A program made the position numbers and the translations under genes. Shown in pieces: positions 17,947-26,807 of a stretch of DNA of 64,000 nt (position 1 is the first letter of the stretch; every line of letters starts with the position of its first letter). The stretch is taken from contig KB906755.1 in NCBI GenBank assembly GCA_000381605.1, forward strand, positions 496,001 through 560,000, written 5' to 3'. The DNA is from Acidobacteriaceae bacterium KBS 89 (GTDB lineage Bacteria; Acidobacteriota; Terriglobia; Terriglobales; Acidobacteriaceae). Below the pieces are notes generated by a model, which saw only the letters and a program-made list of their open reading frames with translations, was not told where the DNA came from and ran no database searches.

Positions 17947-18810
17947 ATTAAGTTACACATCCTCGCATTCAGCACCCTCACCGTCGCTCTCAGCACTTCC
18001 ACTCTCAACGCAGCCGCGCAATTGTCAGCCCTCGACAATGCCGCACTGAACACCACGTCTGAGTTGCCTCACGCAGAGAGCTTCGGAGGATCAGGCGGGG
18101 TCGTGAGCGTGCCCCCACGTTCGATCGGGGCGTCACGAACCTATCGGCCCTTCTCTGGCCTCGGAGTGGCGACCCGCGTCGGCTTTGGCGGGACTGGTTT
18201 TGACATCGCCACACCGCTCGCTACCAGATTTAACCTGCGTGCGGGTACAGATTTCTTCAACTACGGCACTAACTTCCAGGAAGAAGGCGCAAACGTGGGC
18301 GTGAATCTCCACCTACGCACTGGCCATGTAGCTCTGGACTGGTTCCCTTTCGGAAGCCATCTGCGCCTCAGTCCGCAGTTCGTCTTCGGCAATAACGACC
18401 GTATCCTCGCCACAGCCGTCATCCCATCGGGGAGCACTGTCACTCTGAGCGGCCAGGACTATATCAGCAGCTATTCGGATCCGCTCCGTGGGTCAGGACG
18501 GGTCGACTTTCGCAAAACCTCACCTGGATTCAGCTTTGGCTTTGGCAATCTCATCCCACGAGACAAGAGCCACTTCAGCATCCCTGTTGAGATGGGCTTT
18601 TTCTATGTGGGTCAACCGAGCCTGCAGGTGGCCTTCACGGGAAGCGCATGTGATCCGAACTATCCGCCGTCGATAGGGTGCCAATCGGTCGATCAGGATG
18701 CCGGCTTTCAAAAAAACCTCGCGGAGTTCAAAGCGCGTAACGATCACAACCTGAGCTACGCCAGCTTTTTTCCGATCTTTTCTATCGGGGTCGGCTATCG
18801 TTTCCGGTAG
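17947..18810 (+). CDS. Outer-membrane beta-barrel protein, apparently starting at ATT
   Basis: About 287 residues of porin-like sequence, not assigned to a named family. Alternating strands such as GVATRVGFGGTGFDIATPLA and ending FSIGVGYRFR with a C-terminal aromatic-Arg pattern suggest an outer-membrane barrel. The first in-frame ATG/GTG/TTG is TTG at 18022, which would remove any export signal. Upstream codons in the same frame encode a perfect signal peptide (KLHILAFSTLTVALSTSTLN, then AAAQ) starting directly after an ATT codon, with GGAAG six bases before it. An in-frame stop lies at 17824. I therefore place the start at ATT; a mutated or misread ATG is the alternative. Confidence 0.68.
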   Translation: MKLHILAFSTLTVALSTSTLNAAAQLSALDNAALNTTSELPHAESFGGSGGVVSVPPRSIGASRTYRPFSGLGVATRVGFGGTGFDIATPLATRFNLRAGTDFFNYGTNFQEEGANVGVNLHLRTGHVALDWFPFGSHLRLSPQFVFGNNDRILATAVIPSGSTVTLSGQDYISSYSDPLRGSGRVDFRKTSPGFSFGFGNLIPRDKSHFSIPVEMGFFYVGQPSLQVAFTGSACDPNYPPSIGCQSVDQDAGFQKNLAEFKARNDHNLSYASFFPIFSIGVGYRFR

Positions 18811-18838
18811 CTGGACACGGACTAGCTAAAAAAATTCG

Positions 18839-18912
18839 TGGTTGCCCCCCAGGGATTCGAACCCCGATTGGACGAGTCAGAGTCGTCAGTCCTACCATTG
18901 AACGAGGGGGCA
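18839..18912 (-). tRNA. tRNA-Gln (anticodon CUG)
   Basis: Read on the minus strand: acceptor TGCCCCC pairs with GGGGGCA, followed by discriminator A and an encoded CCA. The anticodon arm is GACGA-CTCTGAC-TCGTC, giving anticodon CTG. The T arm has the standard TTCGAAT loop. A T7 run follows 4 bases after CCA. Confidence 0.95.
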
Positions 18913-19035
18913 ACAGATTGAAAGGAGCCGCAGTTGGCGATTGCTGGCTGCCTCTTAGAGTGTACGAGGAGAGACAGATAAGGTCAACGTGCGGGCGAGT
19001 GTTCTCCGCAGTTGTAGGCAGACTAAAATGCGGGA

Positions 19036-19539
19036 ATGGATAACCTGCAGAATAAGATTGCCGCTGACTTTCTGGATGTCTCTTGCCGCAAGCTCGGGCT
19101 GATGACGGAGTATCTTACGACTTGTGTGAAGAAGCTGACGGAGGAACAGGTTTGGCACCGGCAGGGCGCGCATGAAAACGCCGTCGGCAATCTGGTGCTT
19201 CACCTGTGCGGGAATGCGCGGCAGTGGATTATGCATGGGGTCGGTGGAGCACCAGATGTGCGGGTGAGGGATAAGGAGTTCAGTGCGGATCGCGGAATGA
19301 GTAGAGCGGAGTTGGTTGCACTGTTCGAGGCGACGATGACAGAAGCAAAGAGCGTGATTGCAGCTGTGCCGGCGGAACGGCTAGTGGAAAGAATTACTCC
19401 GCAGGGACGCGATGTGAGTGTGCTGGAGGCGATATGCCAGGTGGTGGGGCATGTGCAACAGCATACGGGTCAGATTATTTTGGTGACGAAGCAGATGTTG
19501 GCAAAGGATCTCGATCTGACGATGCCTCGACCTCGGTGA
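19036..19539 (+). CDS. DinB-family protein
   Basis: Cytoplasmic four-helix DinB protein of 167 residues. Metal-ligand histidines fit VGNLVLHLCGNARQWI (first His) and VVGHVQQHTGQIILVTKQML (last two). It has no export signal, unlike the Tat-type DinB protein at 6839. Similar proteins are thiol-dependent S-transferases using bacillithiol or other thiols; the partner thiol here is unknown. Its last 65 bases overlap the 3' end of the convergent BtuF-like gene. Confidence 0.88.
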   Translation: MDNLQNKIAADFLDVSCRKLGLMTEYLTTCVKKLTEEQVWHRQGAHENAVGNLVLHLCGNARQWIMHGVGGAPDVRVRDKEFSADRGMSRAELVALFEATMTEAKSVIAAVPAERLVERITPQGRDVSVLEAICQVVGHVQQHTGQIILVTKQMLAKDLDLTMPRPR

Positions 19540-20326
19540 GTTGGAGTTGAATTAGTTCGGGGTGGGGTGGGTGGAGGTTCGGGTGGGTAGTGGCGGCGAT
19601 GCAGGCGAGGCCTTCCAGCAAGGTGTGGGCTGGAGTGTTGAGGTGCTGGTCGGGGATGCAGAATACTCGGCGTTGCTGCACGGCTTTGAGGTGATGCCAG
19701 TTACGTTGGGCTATGACGCGCTCGAGGGGGACGCGGTTCCCTGCTCCGCACCAACTGAAGAGGAGGACGTCGGGGTCAGCATTCGCAACGGCTTCTGCGG
19801 TTGTGTGGGCGCCAGGTTCTCCTAGATATTCGCCTCCAGCGGCTTCGACTAGCTCGGCTACCCAGGATTGGGAGTGGATGAGGGGTTTGCCCCACTCTTC
19901 GCAGTAGACGATTGGTGTCTGGGTGCGTTGATCACCTCGGCGACGCGTGGCTTCGATGGTGGATTGCATTTCGGCGATGAGGGATGCGGCTTCGGCGTTT
20001 GCGTCGACGACCGCTGCGATGAGGTGGATGTCTTTGTAGACGTCGGCTAGCGAGTGTGGAGCGAGGGTAAGAACCGGAAGGCCGGATTTGAGGATCGCAG
20101 CGAGAGATTCCATTCTGTAGGGGACGCTGGCGAGGACTATATCGGGTTTTGTGGCGAGGATTTCTTCGGTGTTGGCTGTCCAACTGTCGTGGAGGATGTG
20201 GGGATTTTGGGCGGCTAGCTCGGGCAGGGCTTCGAGGCAATAGCGCGTGCAGGCGCAGAGGTGGTCAAGTTTGTTGAGGGCGGCGAGGGTAATCGTGATC
20301 GAGGGTTGGAGTGAGGCGATGCGCAT
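19475..20326 (-). CDS. BtuF-like corrinoid/ferric-complex binding protein without signal peptide
   Basis: Protein of 283 residues with the two-lobed periplasmic-binding fold of the BtuF/FhuD type: MRIASLQPSITITLAALNKL at the start, TEEILATKPDIVLASVP, LPVLTLAPHSLADVYKDI and YCEEWGKPLIHSQSWVAELV. No signal peptide or lipobox is visible; the first residues already belong to the first strand. Such leaderless relatives occur in many genomes as cobalamin-binding-protein homologues of unclear role. No permease or ATPase is adjacent. Its end overlaps the DinB gene end by 65 bases. Confidence 0.82.
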   Translation of the reverse strand: MRIASLQPSITITLAALNKLDHLCACTRYCLEALPELAAQNPHILHDSWTANTEEILATKPDIVLASVPYRMESLAAILKSGLPVLTLAPHSLADVYKDIHLIAAVVDANAEAASLIAEMQSTIEATRRRGDQRTQTPIVYCEEWGKPLIHSQSWVAELVEAAGGEYLGEPGAHTTAEAVANADPDVLLFSWCGAGNRVPLERVIAQRNWHHLKAVQQRRVFCIPDQHLNTPAHTLLEGLACIAATTHPNLHPPHPELIQLQLTEVEASSDRDPLPTSASSPK

Positions 20327-20368
20327 ACTTTTGGGAGTATCGCATTTTGAGAAGAGCTATTTGTCAGA

Positions 20369-20414
20369 GGTATCCCCCTCCCCCGTCAAAAGTGTGCAAA
20401 GTCTTCGAACGAGA
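20369..20414. repeat. Interspersed intergenic repeat, copy 1
   Basis: A 46-base stretch beginning GGTATCCCCC and containing AAAAGTGTGCAAAGTCTTCG recurs at 63956-64000. Both copies lie shortly before start codons of minus-strand genes. The surrounding gap 20327-20609 holds no gene; it also has CTCCGCTGCGCTCCGGTCGA (20526-20545), a sequence style often seen between genes in this group. Confidence 0.75.
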
Positions 20415-20609
20415 GACTTTAGGGTTGGACTTCGGTGGGATTTCTCACTTTTTGTTTATTTGTTGGGCGTGTTTGGGTGAGCGGTTTGTCAAGCGAGGGT
20501 AGGAGAAAAAGCGGATTTCTTCACTCCGCTGCGCTCCGGTCGAAATTGACGACCTTGGGGAGCCGCGGCTACTTTGGGGATGATTCGTTGATCTGTTTCG
20601 CCGAAGAAT

Positions 20610-21749
20610 TTAGCGGACGGTGACGTCCCAGACTTTGGACATGCGGGATTTTCCGGCTGGGCCTTCGATGTAAAGGGCGACGACGTATTGTCCGGCTTGT
20701 TTGTAGGTGTGGAGGGGATGTTGTTCGGTGGAGCTGGTGCCGTCTCCGAAGTCCCAACGCCAGCTTGTGATTTTTCCTACGGATTCGTCTTCGAATGCGA
20801 CTAGCCTGCGGTCCATGTCGAGGACTTTGAATGTCCATTTTGCTTCGATCGGTTTCTGGAGTTCGGGCTCGAGCGGCATGAGGCGGAATTCGCGGAGCAA
20901 GGTTGCGTTGCCGTACATGGTGTGTTCGGTGCCGAGGTTCCAGAAGCCGTTGTTTTTTGTGTCGCCGTCGTAGTCGATGACGGCCCAGGACAGGCCGATC
21001 AACTTGTTCTCGTAGAGCTTTGACTCGACTGCGCGTTGGGGGCCTTCGCATCCAGCGTAGTCGAATGGCGTGATGTAAAACTCCAGGACGTACTTGCCGC
21101 TCTCGCCGTGCTCGAAGTGGTAGCTCTGCGCGTGGTTGGCCCAGGGGAGTTCCTTGTCCCAAGGCTGGCAGCCCCAGGCGAGAGCCCAGTCCTTGCCTTC
21201 GGACGGAGTAAAGATGTGGTAGTTCTGCGCGTGGACACCGTGCATGGAGAAGTGGGCGTCGTACTCTTCCTGGTCGGCGTTGTTGCGGAATTGGGGGATG
21301 AGTGGGCCGCCGGAGCGGTCGCCATCGACGACAATCTCGAAGGTGTCGTTGTGGAGACCGGGGTCAGAGAAATCCCAGAAGTTGTCGTAGGCCTCATAGA
21401 GAAAGTAGAGGCGATTGAGGCCCTTGACCCATCCGACTTTGACGTGGATGTCGAGATTTTTTGCGTCAGGAGTTGTGTGCTTGTGCTCGTCGTCGTGCAT
21501 CTGGTCGAGTCCGACGGTGTAGCTCTCGGGGACGAGCGACCAGTCGATCGGATCGCCGTCGATACGGGGAATTTTGTCAGCGGGAAATTGAAAGATTTTG
21601 AAGATCTGTGCGGGAGGCGGGGCGGTTCCCTGCCGCTCTTCGCGCAGGACCGGAGGTGATTGCACCGGGCGCATCTGCTGCGCAAGGAGAGTTACGCTGC
21701 TTGTCAGCAACGTTGCAAGAGACGCTAAACGCCAGGGTGAACGTATCAC
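20610..21749 (-). CDS. Secreted CBM9-like plus PKD-domain protein
   Basis: About 379 residues from GTG at 21749; the longer frame to 21869 only reads through the neighbour. A signal peptide (RLASLATLLTSSVTLLAQQ) is followed by a CBM9/DOMON-like sandwich from about residue 65 (IPRIDGDPIDWSLVPESYTV; FLYEAYDNFWDF) and a C-terminal PKD domain (WRWDFGDGTSSTEQHPLHTY). Such proteins bind carbohydrates at the cell surface. The start forms a GTGA overlap with the stop of the GH28-like gene, so the two are co-translated and likely serve the same pectin-like substrate. Confidence 0.8.
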   Translation of the reverse strand: MIRSPWRLASLATLLTSSVTLLAQQMRPVQSPPVLREERQGTAPPPAQIFKIFQFPADKIPRIDGDPIDWSLVPESYTVGLDQMHDDEHKHTTPDAKNLDIHVKVGWVKGLNRLYFLYEAYDNFWDFSDPGLHNDTFEIVVDGDRSGGPLIPQFRNNADQEEYDAHFSMHGVHAQNYHIFTPSEGKDWALAWGCQPWDKELPWANHAQSYHFEHGESGKYVLEFYITPFDYAGCEGPQRAVESKLYENKLIGLSWAVIDYDGDTKNNGFWNLGTEHTMYGNATLLREFRLMPLEPELQKPIEAKWTFKVLDMDRRLVAFEDESVGKITSWRWDFGDGTSSTEQHPLHTYKQAGQYVVALYIEGPAGKSRMSKVWDVTVR

Positions 21750-23203
21750 TCCGCACCTTCTTTGTGGCTCGCGTGGGCTGCGTCGCCCTGAAATCGTTCG
21801 ACCTTGAGGTCGGTGACGTCTTTCTGCTGAATCGCTTCGCCGAAGTACTCCGGCGGGTTGGCGCCCCAACTAACTTTGCAGTCGCGCAGGGTTACGTTGT
21901 TCGCGTCCTGGATACTGAAGCCGGCGGTTGGATGCGGCTCGAGCGGAGTGATCGCGGACGTGGGGCGATTGTCGTAGATTCCGCCTTTGTATTTTGTCCA
22001 GCGATCGAGCGTCACGTCGACCTGGTCGAGCAGGATGTCGTGGGCTGGGTTGCCGGGGCTTCCCCAGATGCGAACGCTGTTTTCGGCGCGGCCGGAGACG
22101 TTCTGTACGGTGATGTGGTGGAGGGTGCCGAGTTTTGCGGCGGGCTTGCGGGGGATGGCGGTGAAGGAGATGGCTTCGCCTCGTCCCCACCATGGGTCAG
22201 AGAAGTATTGCGATTCGAAGGTGATGTCTTTGAAGGTGATATTGTAGACGCTGCCTTCGTCGCGGAGTTGAATGCAGAGGCCGCGTGAAGCTTTCTTGAT
22301 GGTGCAACGTTCGAAGGTGATGTCGCGGACGTCGGAGGTTGTTTCGGTGCCGATCTTCAGGCCGGCGTCCTGGGTTTCGATGATGCAGTCCTGAACCTTG
22401 ATGTTTGCGGCCGGTCCGTAGTCTTTGGTTTGACGGCTTGCTTTGACGACGACTCCGTCGTCTCCGCAGACGATGTTGCAATTTTTAATCTGGACGTTGC
22501 GGGAGTGGTCGGGATCGATGCCGTCACAGTTGGGGACGTCGAGGAGATTGCGCACTTTGACGTTGTCGACGAGTACGCCGTCACAGCCGAGCATGTGCAT
22601 GCCCCAGTTGGGTGCTTCGGCGAAGGTGATGTCGCGAACTTCAAGGTCTTTGCATTCGGTGAGTACGAACATTTTGGGACGAAAGTCTTTGGGGAGCCAC
22701 CACTCGTTGGTGGGGTCATAGCGTTTCATGAACTCGCGGGCGCGCCCCTGCAAGGTGCCGGTACCTGAGATGCGGAGGCCCTGAGCTCCGGTGGCGACGA
22801 TCATTGCGCCTGCGGCGGCGGCCATGGAGTCGGCGTCGGCTGAGCCAGCGAGACCACCGAGATAGTGCTCGCCCTGGAGGCTTGCCAGTAGTTGGGCGTC
22901 GTCGGCTAGATGGAAATCGATGGCGCCCTTGAGGACCAGGGTTCCGACGAGATATTTTTTTCCGCCGCGCAGGAGGACCTGAGATTTGCCGCGGTAGGCA
23001 GCGGCCTCGTCGATGGTGCGTTGGATGGCGGGCCCGTCCAATGTTGTGCCGTTACCAACAGCTCCGTACTTTGCGACGTCGAAGACGCGGACCAGCGGTG
23101 GGCTTGCCATGATTGGGCGCGCTACGGCTGCGGCTGCGCAGATGGTCCCTGCTTTTAGAAGCTGTCGCCTGGACGGCCCAGGTTTACTCCAGTTTTGATT
23201 CAA
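21746..23203 (-). CDS. GH28-like (polygalacturonase family) right-handed beta-helix protein, Tat signal
   Basis: Protein of 485 residues; TTG start with AGGAAA upstream. The N-terminus has a Tat motif (SRRQLLKAGTICAAAAVARP). The pectate-lyase-like fold starts at VFDVAKYGAVGNGTTLDG. GH28 landmarks are NCDGIDPDHSRNVQ (for NTD) and CGDDGVVVK (catalytic Asp pair). Where classical enzymes have the GHG histidine this protein has DAGLKIGTET, and RIK is not obvious (LCIQLRDEG), so substrate or mechanism may differ from true polygalacturonase. Coupled to the downstream CBM9/PKD gene. Confidence 0.82.
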   Translation of the reverse strand: MNQNWSKPGPSRRQLLKAGTICAAAAVARPIMASPPLVRVFDVAKYGAVGNGTTLDGPAIQRTIDEAAAYRGKSQVLLRGGKKYLVGTLVLKGAIDFHLADDAQLLASLQGEHYLGGLAGSADADSMAAAAGAMIVATGAQGLRISGTGTLQGRAREFMKRYDPTNEWWLPKDFRPKMFVLTECKDLEVRDITFAEAPNWGMHMLGCDGVLVDNVKVRNLLDVPNCDGIDPDHSRNVQIKNCNIVCGDDGVVVKASRQTKDYGPAANIKVQDCIIETQDAGLKIGTETTSDVRDITFERCTIKKASRGLCIQLRDEGSVYNITFKDITFESQYFSDPWWGRGEAISFTAIPRKPAAKLGTLHHITVQNVSGRAENSVRIWGSPGNPAHDILLDQVDVTLDRWTKYKGGIYDNRPTSAITPLEPHPTAGFSIQDANNVTLRDCKVSWGANPPEYFGEAIQQKDVTDLKVERFQGDAAHASHKEGAE

Positions 23204-23506
23204 CTCGATTTCCTATGAGAAATAGATTCCTGCGGGGAATACGGGAATCACTCTAGCATAGTGACATTCGGCACCGCTGACAGGCGAAAACAAACAACAG
23301 CAATGCGGGGGTTCTTCCCCGTGCGACTTCGCTCAGGGTCAGAATGACAAGAGTTTTGAGTCTTGTGGGAGAACAAGCAACATCAACCCGCAGGTCCTTC
23401 AACTGCGCAGTTCGCAGCTGCGCGAACTGGCTTTGCTCAGGATGACAGGGTTTCGGTTTGCGGATTTTTCTGAAACAACTGCAAACTGCGCGCCCCCAAA
23501 ACCGAC
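23204..23506. other. Non-coding gap with repeat-like sequence
   Basis: The 303-base gap holds no supported gene. It contains two related short stretches: CTTCGCTCAGGGTCAGAATG (23330-23349) and GCTTTGCTCAGGATGACAGG (about 23431-23450), plus a GC-rich inverted segment (CTGCGCAGTTCGCAGCTGCG, 23404-23423). These look like degenerate intergenic repeats. Confidence 0.5.
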
Positions 23507-24694
23507 CTATTCGACGGGTAGCTTGGCGTTGTAGCCGTCGCGGGCGATGACGGAGTACTTCTGGGGTTTGCCCTTTTCGTCCTGCATGCGGAGGGGGTGG
23601 CCTTCGTTGTCGACGAGGAGGACCTTGACCTTGCGGTAGCTGCCGTCATTTTTGTTGTTGGTGGGGCGGTAGGTGAGGATGTATTCGTTGCGGATGGAGT
23701 CGTTGATCTGGGCGAAGACGTCGGGGAGCGCGCCCTGGAACAGCGGGTTGAAGCTCATGCCGCCGGTCATCGCGGCGAAGGTGTTCATCTGGTTCTGGGC
23801 CTGAAGGTAGTCCATATTAGCGATGGCTGCGCCCATGCCGCCGCCCCGACCGCCATACATCTCGTTGAGCAACGCGCCAGTGCCAATGGAAAAGATGGTG
23901 ATGTTCTGGGAGGACTTGACCTTGGCGAGTATCTTGTCGAGGGTGAGTTTGGAGAAGGTGTCACGGCCGGACCCGATAAGGATGATGTACTTGCGGCCTT
24001 CGATGCGGCTGCAGCGGTCGAGGGTCTCGTAGAGGGCGTCGAATAGGTTGGTATCGGAGAAGGTGGGGATGATGAGGGACTGGAGGGCCTGGGCGACAGT
24101 GTCCTTGTTGTTGGTGAAGTCGGTGAGGATGTGGGTACGGAGGTCGTAGGTCATGACGGCCACGTAGTCCTCGGGACGCAGCGAACGGAAGAAGTAGTAG
24201 GAGGCGTTCTGCATGTCGTTGATGAGGTAGTAGCTGTTGGAGGCGAACTCGAGCAGCATAACTGCAGTGATGGGGGTCTGGGCGACGCGAACGCTGGTGA
24301 TGGTCTGGGGGACACCGTCCTCGAGGATGAGGAAGTTGTTTGCTTTCAGGCCCGGAACGAACTGGTGGGTCTTATCGAGGATGACGTTGGCGTCGATGTT
24401 GACGATGGGGACGTCGATGCGGAGGGAGTAAGTCTCGTTGTTGGGGTTCTTGACCTTGGGTTCAGCTGGCGCGGCGGGAGCAGGTGCGGCCTCCTCGGCG
24501 TCTTTCTTCTTCTTGATGACGATGGAGCCGTTGTCGGTCTGCGGACCGGCGTCGTCGGGGGACGGAGGGCTCGGCTTGGTCTGCTGCTCGGCCGGTTGGG
24601 GGGTCTGGGCGTGGGCACGGGGCAGCGGAAGGAAGAGGGTGCAGGCGGCGAGGAGGAGGATGCGGGCCGGATGGTGAGTTTGGGTGGTCATCAT
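23507..24694 (-). CDS. Secreted VWFA-related protein of the acidobacterial type
   Basis: Protein of 395 residues. Signal peptide about residues 9-29 (LLLAACTLFLPLPRAHA), then a Pro/Gln-rich linker, then a von Willebrand A-like domain from about residue 95: RIDVPIVNIDANVILDKTHQ, FLILEDGVPQTITSVRVAQT, MLLEFASNSYYL (degenerate MIDAS) and GRKYIILIGSGRDTFSKLTL. This layout matches the acidobacterial VWFA-related family, present in many copies in these genomes. Probably envelope protein-protein binding; function unknown. Divergent from the S55 gene by about 106 bases. Confidence 0.88.
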   Translation of the reverse strand: MMTTQTHHPARILLLAACTLFLPLPRAHAQTPQPAEQQTKPSPPSPDDAGPQTDNGSIVIKKKKDAEEAAPAPAAPAEPKVKNPNNETYSLRIDVPIVNIDANVILDKTHQFVPGLKANNFLILEDGVPQTITSVRVAQTPITAVMLLEFASNSYYLINDMQNASYYFFRSLRPEDYVAVMTYDLRTHILTDFTNNKDTVAQALQSLIIPTFSDTNLFDALYETLDRCSRIEGRKYIILIGSGRDTFSKLTLDKILAKVKSSQNITIFSIGTGALLNEMYGGRGGGMGAAIANMDYLQAQNQMNTFAAMTGGMSFNPLFQGALPDVFAQINDSIRNEYILTYRPTNNKNDGSYRKVKVLLVDNEGHPLRMQDEKGKPQKYSVIARDGYNAKLPVE

Positions 24695-24800
24695 CTGAAA
24701 CTTTACTCCGAATATTTGACGACTTTATCAGGCGATAGTGAGAACAGGGATTTTGTGCGGCGGTGCGACGGTCGTGGGTCCGCTCTAGTACTCTGTAGAC

Positions 24801-26642
24801 GTGATTTATGCGGTAAAGCTTCGGCGGCTGATATACGGACTGGCATTCAGTGGGACGCTGGTGGTGGGAGGGGCTCGGGCACAGACGCCTGGAGCAACGA
24901 TGGTCGCGGGGACGACGGGTGCGTGGACTCCGATACCGATGCCGGCAGCGGCTCCGGCGATAACGCAATTTTTCCCTCTGGCTGAGGTGAAGCGGGGGAT
25001 GAAGGGCGTCGCGTATACGGTGTTCGAGGGGGTGAACCCGGAGCCGATGCAGGTGGAGGTTTTGGGGGTGTTGCGGGACGCGCTAGGGCCAGGGCAGGAC
25101 ATGATTCTGGCACGGCTGCACGGAGATAAGCCGGAGTATACGGGCGTGGTGGCAGGTATGAGCGGGAGTCCGGTGTATATCGACGGGCGACTGGTGGGGG
25201 CGATCAGTTATCGGATTGGGCAGTTCACGAAGGAGCCGATTGCGGGGATTACGCCGATCGAATCGATGCTGCAGGTGCGGGACGAGAACGGCGCTTCTTC
25301 GGTGGGGATACAGCGGGCGGAGATTAAGAGCTCGGGAGGGGATGGGCAGCCGGAGCTGCGGGCGATGGAGACTCCGCTGATGTTTGGCGGATTTACGCAG
25401 GAGGCGGTGGAGCGGTTTGGGGACAGATTTCGCGCGATGGGGCTGATGCCGGTGACGGGGCTTGGTGGGGCGAACCCGAAGGCGGTGCAACCTGAGCCGC
25501 TGGTGCCGGGCAGTGCGGTGAGCGCGGTGCTGGTGCGGGGGGATTTATCGATGGCGGGGACGTGCACGGTTACATATGTCGACCCGAAACGGCTGCTGGC
25601 GTGCGGGCACCCGATTACTCAGTATGGGCCGGTGGATATGCCCATGACGAAGGCGGAGGTGCTGACTTCGCTGGCGTCGCCGCTGAATTCTTTCAAGATC
25701 ATCAATACGACGGAGACCGTGGGGGCGTTTACCGAGGACCGTGCGTCGGCGATTATGGGGCGGTTTGGGGTGCAGGCGCGGATGATTCCGGTGGAGGTGG
25801 AGGTGGTGCCACCGGTGGTTGGGGACAGACCGGCAGGGGCGGCGAAGACGCTTCACTTTGAGGTGCTGGACAACCGACAGCTGACGCCTTCGACGATGCT
25901 GGTGTCGGTGTATCAGAGCCTGCAGACGAACAATACGGCGGCAGAGGAGATGAGCTACCGGCTGACGGGAGAGATTGGGGTGAAAGGCCTGCCGCCTGTC
26001 CGGATGAAGGGGATGATGGCGCAGAATGAACTCTTCCCCGGGACGATCAATGCGGCGCTGCTGGTGAACGACAGGTTCAGCAAGGTGTACGGAAATGCGT
26101 TGGAGCAGCCGGTGGTGACGGGGCTGAAGCTGAAGGCGGAAGCGATTCCGGCTCGGATGACGGCGGTGCTGGAGTCCGCACGGTTAAGCAGAATTGACGC
26201 GCGCGCAGGCGATGAGATGGAGGTCGAGGTGACGCTACATCCTTACCAGGCCGAGGTACGGATGGTGCGCGTAAAGGTGAAGCTGCCGGCAAAGCTGAGT
26301 CCAGGGACGATGCGGGTGGTGGTGAGCGATGGGACCACGGTGGATCGACTCACGATGAGGACGGGGACGCAACAGCAGGTGGGGCTGGCCGATATGGTCG
26401 CGACGATGAACCGGATGCATGCGAACGACCGGGTGTATGTAACGCTGCTAGACCATGCGACGCAGGCGGTACTGGAGGGTGGGGCGATGCCGGGAGTGCC
26501 TCTTTCCATGGCGAACGTGTTGGAACCTTTGAAGGATGCGCAGAAGATGCAGCTGACGGGTGAGAGCGTGATCGAGGCGGGGTCTACGGAGGCTGGATAC
26601 GCCGTGAGCGGGTCGCAGGTGTTGAACCTTCTGGTGAAGTAG
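24801..26642 (+). CDS. Secreted SpoIVB-type (family S55) serine peptidase-like protein
   Basis: Protein of 613 residues; GTG start, since the nearby ATG is out of frame. Signal peptide about residues 8-28 (LIYGLAFSGTLVVGGARAQ). The S55 region is near residues 60-170: VKRGMKGVAYTVFEGVNPEP (a PDZ-linked block) and GVVAGMSGSPVYIDGRLVGA with the candidate nucleophile Ser in GMSGSP. A second conserved block CTVTYVDPKRLLACGHPITQ has the candidate His. Outside spore formers the role is unknown; signalling proteolysis in the periplasm is plausible. Ribosome site weak. Confidence 0.85.
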   Translation: MIYAVKLRRLIYGLAFSGTLVVGGARAQTPGATMVAGTTGAWTPIPMPAAAPAITQFFPLAEVKRGMKGVAYTVFEGVNPEPMQVEVLGVLRDALGPGQDMILARLHGDKPEYTGVVAGMSGSPVYIDGRLVGAISYRIGQFTKEPIAGITPIESMLQVRDENGASSVGIQRAEIKSSGGDGQPELRAMETPLMFGGFTQEAVERFGDRFRAMGLMPVTGLGGANPKAVQPEPLVPGSAVSAVLVRGDLSMAGTCTVTYVDPKRLLACGHPITQYGPVDMPMTKAEVLTSLASPLNSFKIINTTETVGAFTEDRASAIMGRFGVQARMIPVEVEVVPPVVGDRPAGAAKTLHFEVLDNRQLTPSTMLVSVYQSLQTNNTAAEEMSYRLTGEIGVKGLPPVRMKGMMAQNELFPGTINAALLVNDRFSKVYGNALEQPVVTGLKLKAEAIPARMTAVLESARLSRIDARAGDEMEVEVTLHPYQAEVRMVRVKVKLPAKLSPGTMRVVVSDGTTVDRLTMRTGTQQQVGLADMVATMNRMHANDRVYVTLLDHATQAVLEGGAMPGVPLSMANVLEPLKDAQKMQLTGESVIEAGSTEAGYAVSGSQVLNLLVK

Positions 26643-26807
26643 CAGGGGCTTAGGCCTTGAGCCGATTCGATAAATGTTAACTGGTGTTTTTTAGGGATCA
26701 GGCTGAGACTTTCGGTTCAGGCACTCAGATTTTTTTGCTCGTTTGGGTGTTGTAGCATCAGAGGGTAGGCGCGACAATACGTAGGCGCTAAAAGGGAACG
26801 ACTTCGA

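Noticed and set aside
20327..20609. Cobalamin riboswitch upstream of the BtuF-like gene
   Set aside because: Searched by eye for the B12-box (GCCACTG-type) and found none; only the dispersed repeat is present.
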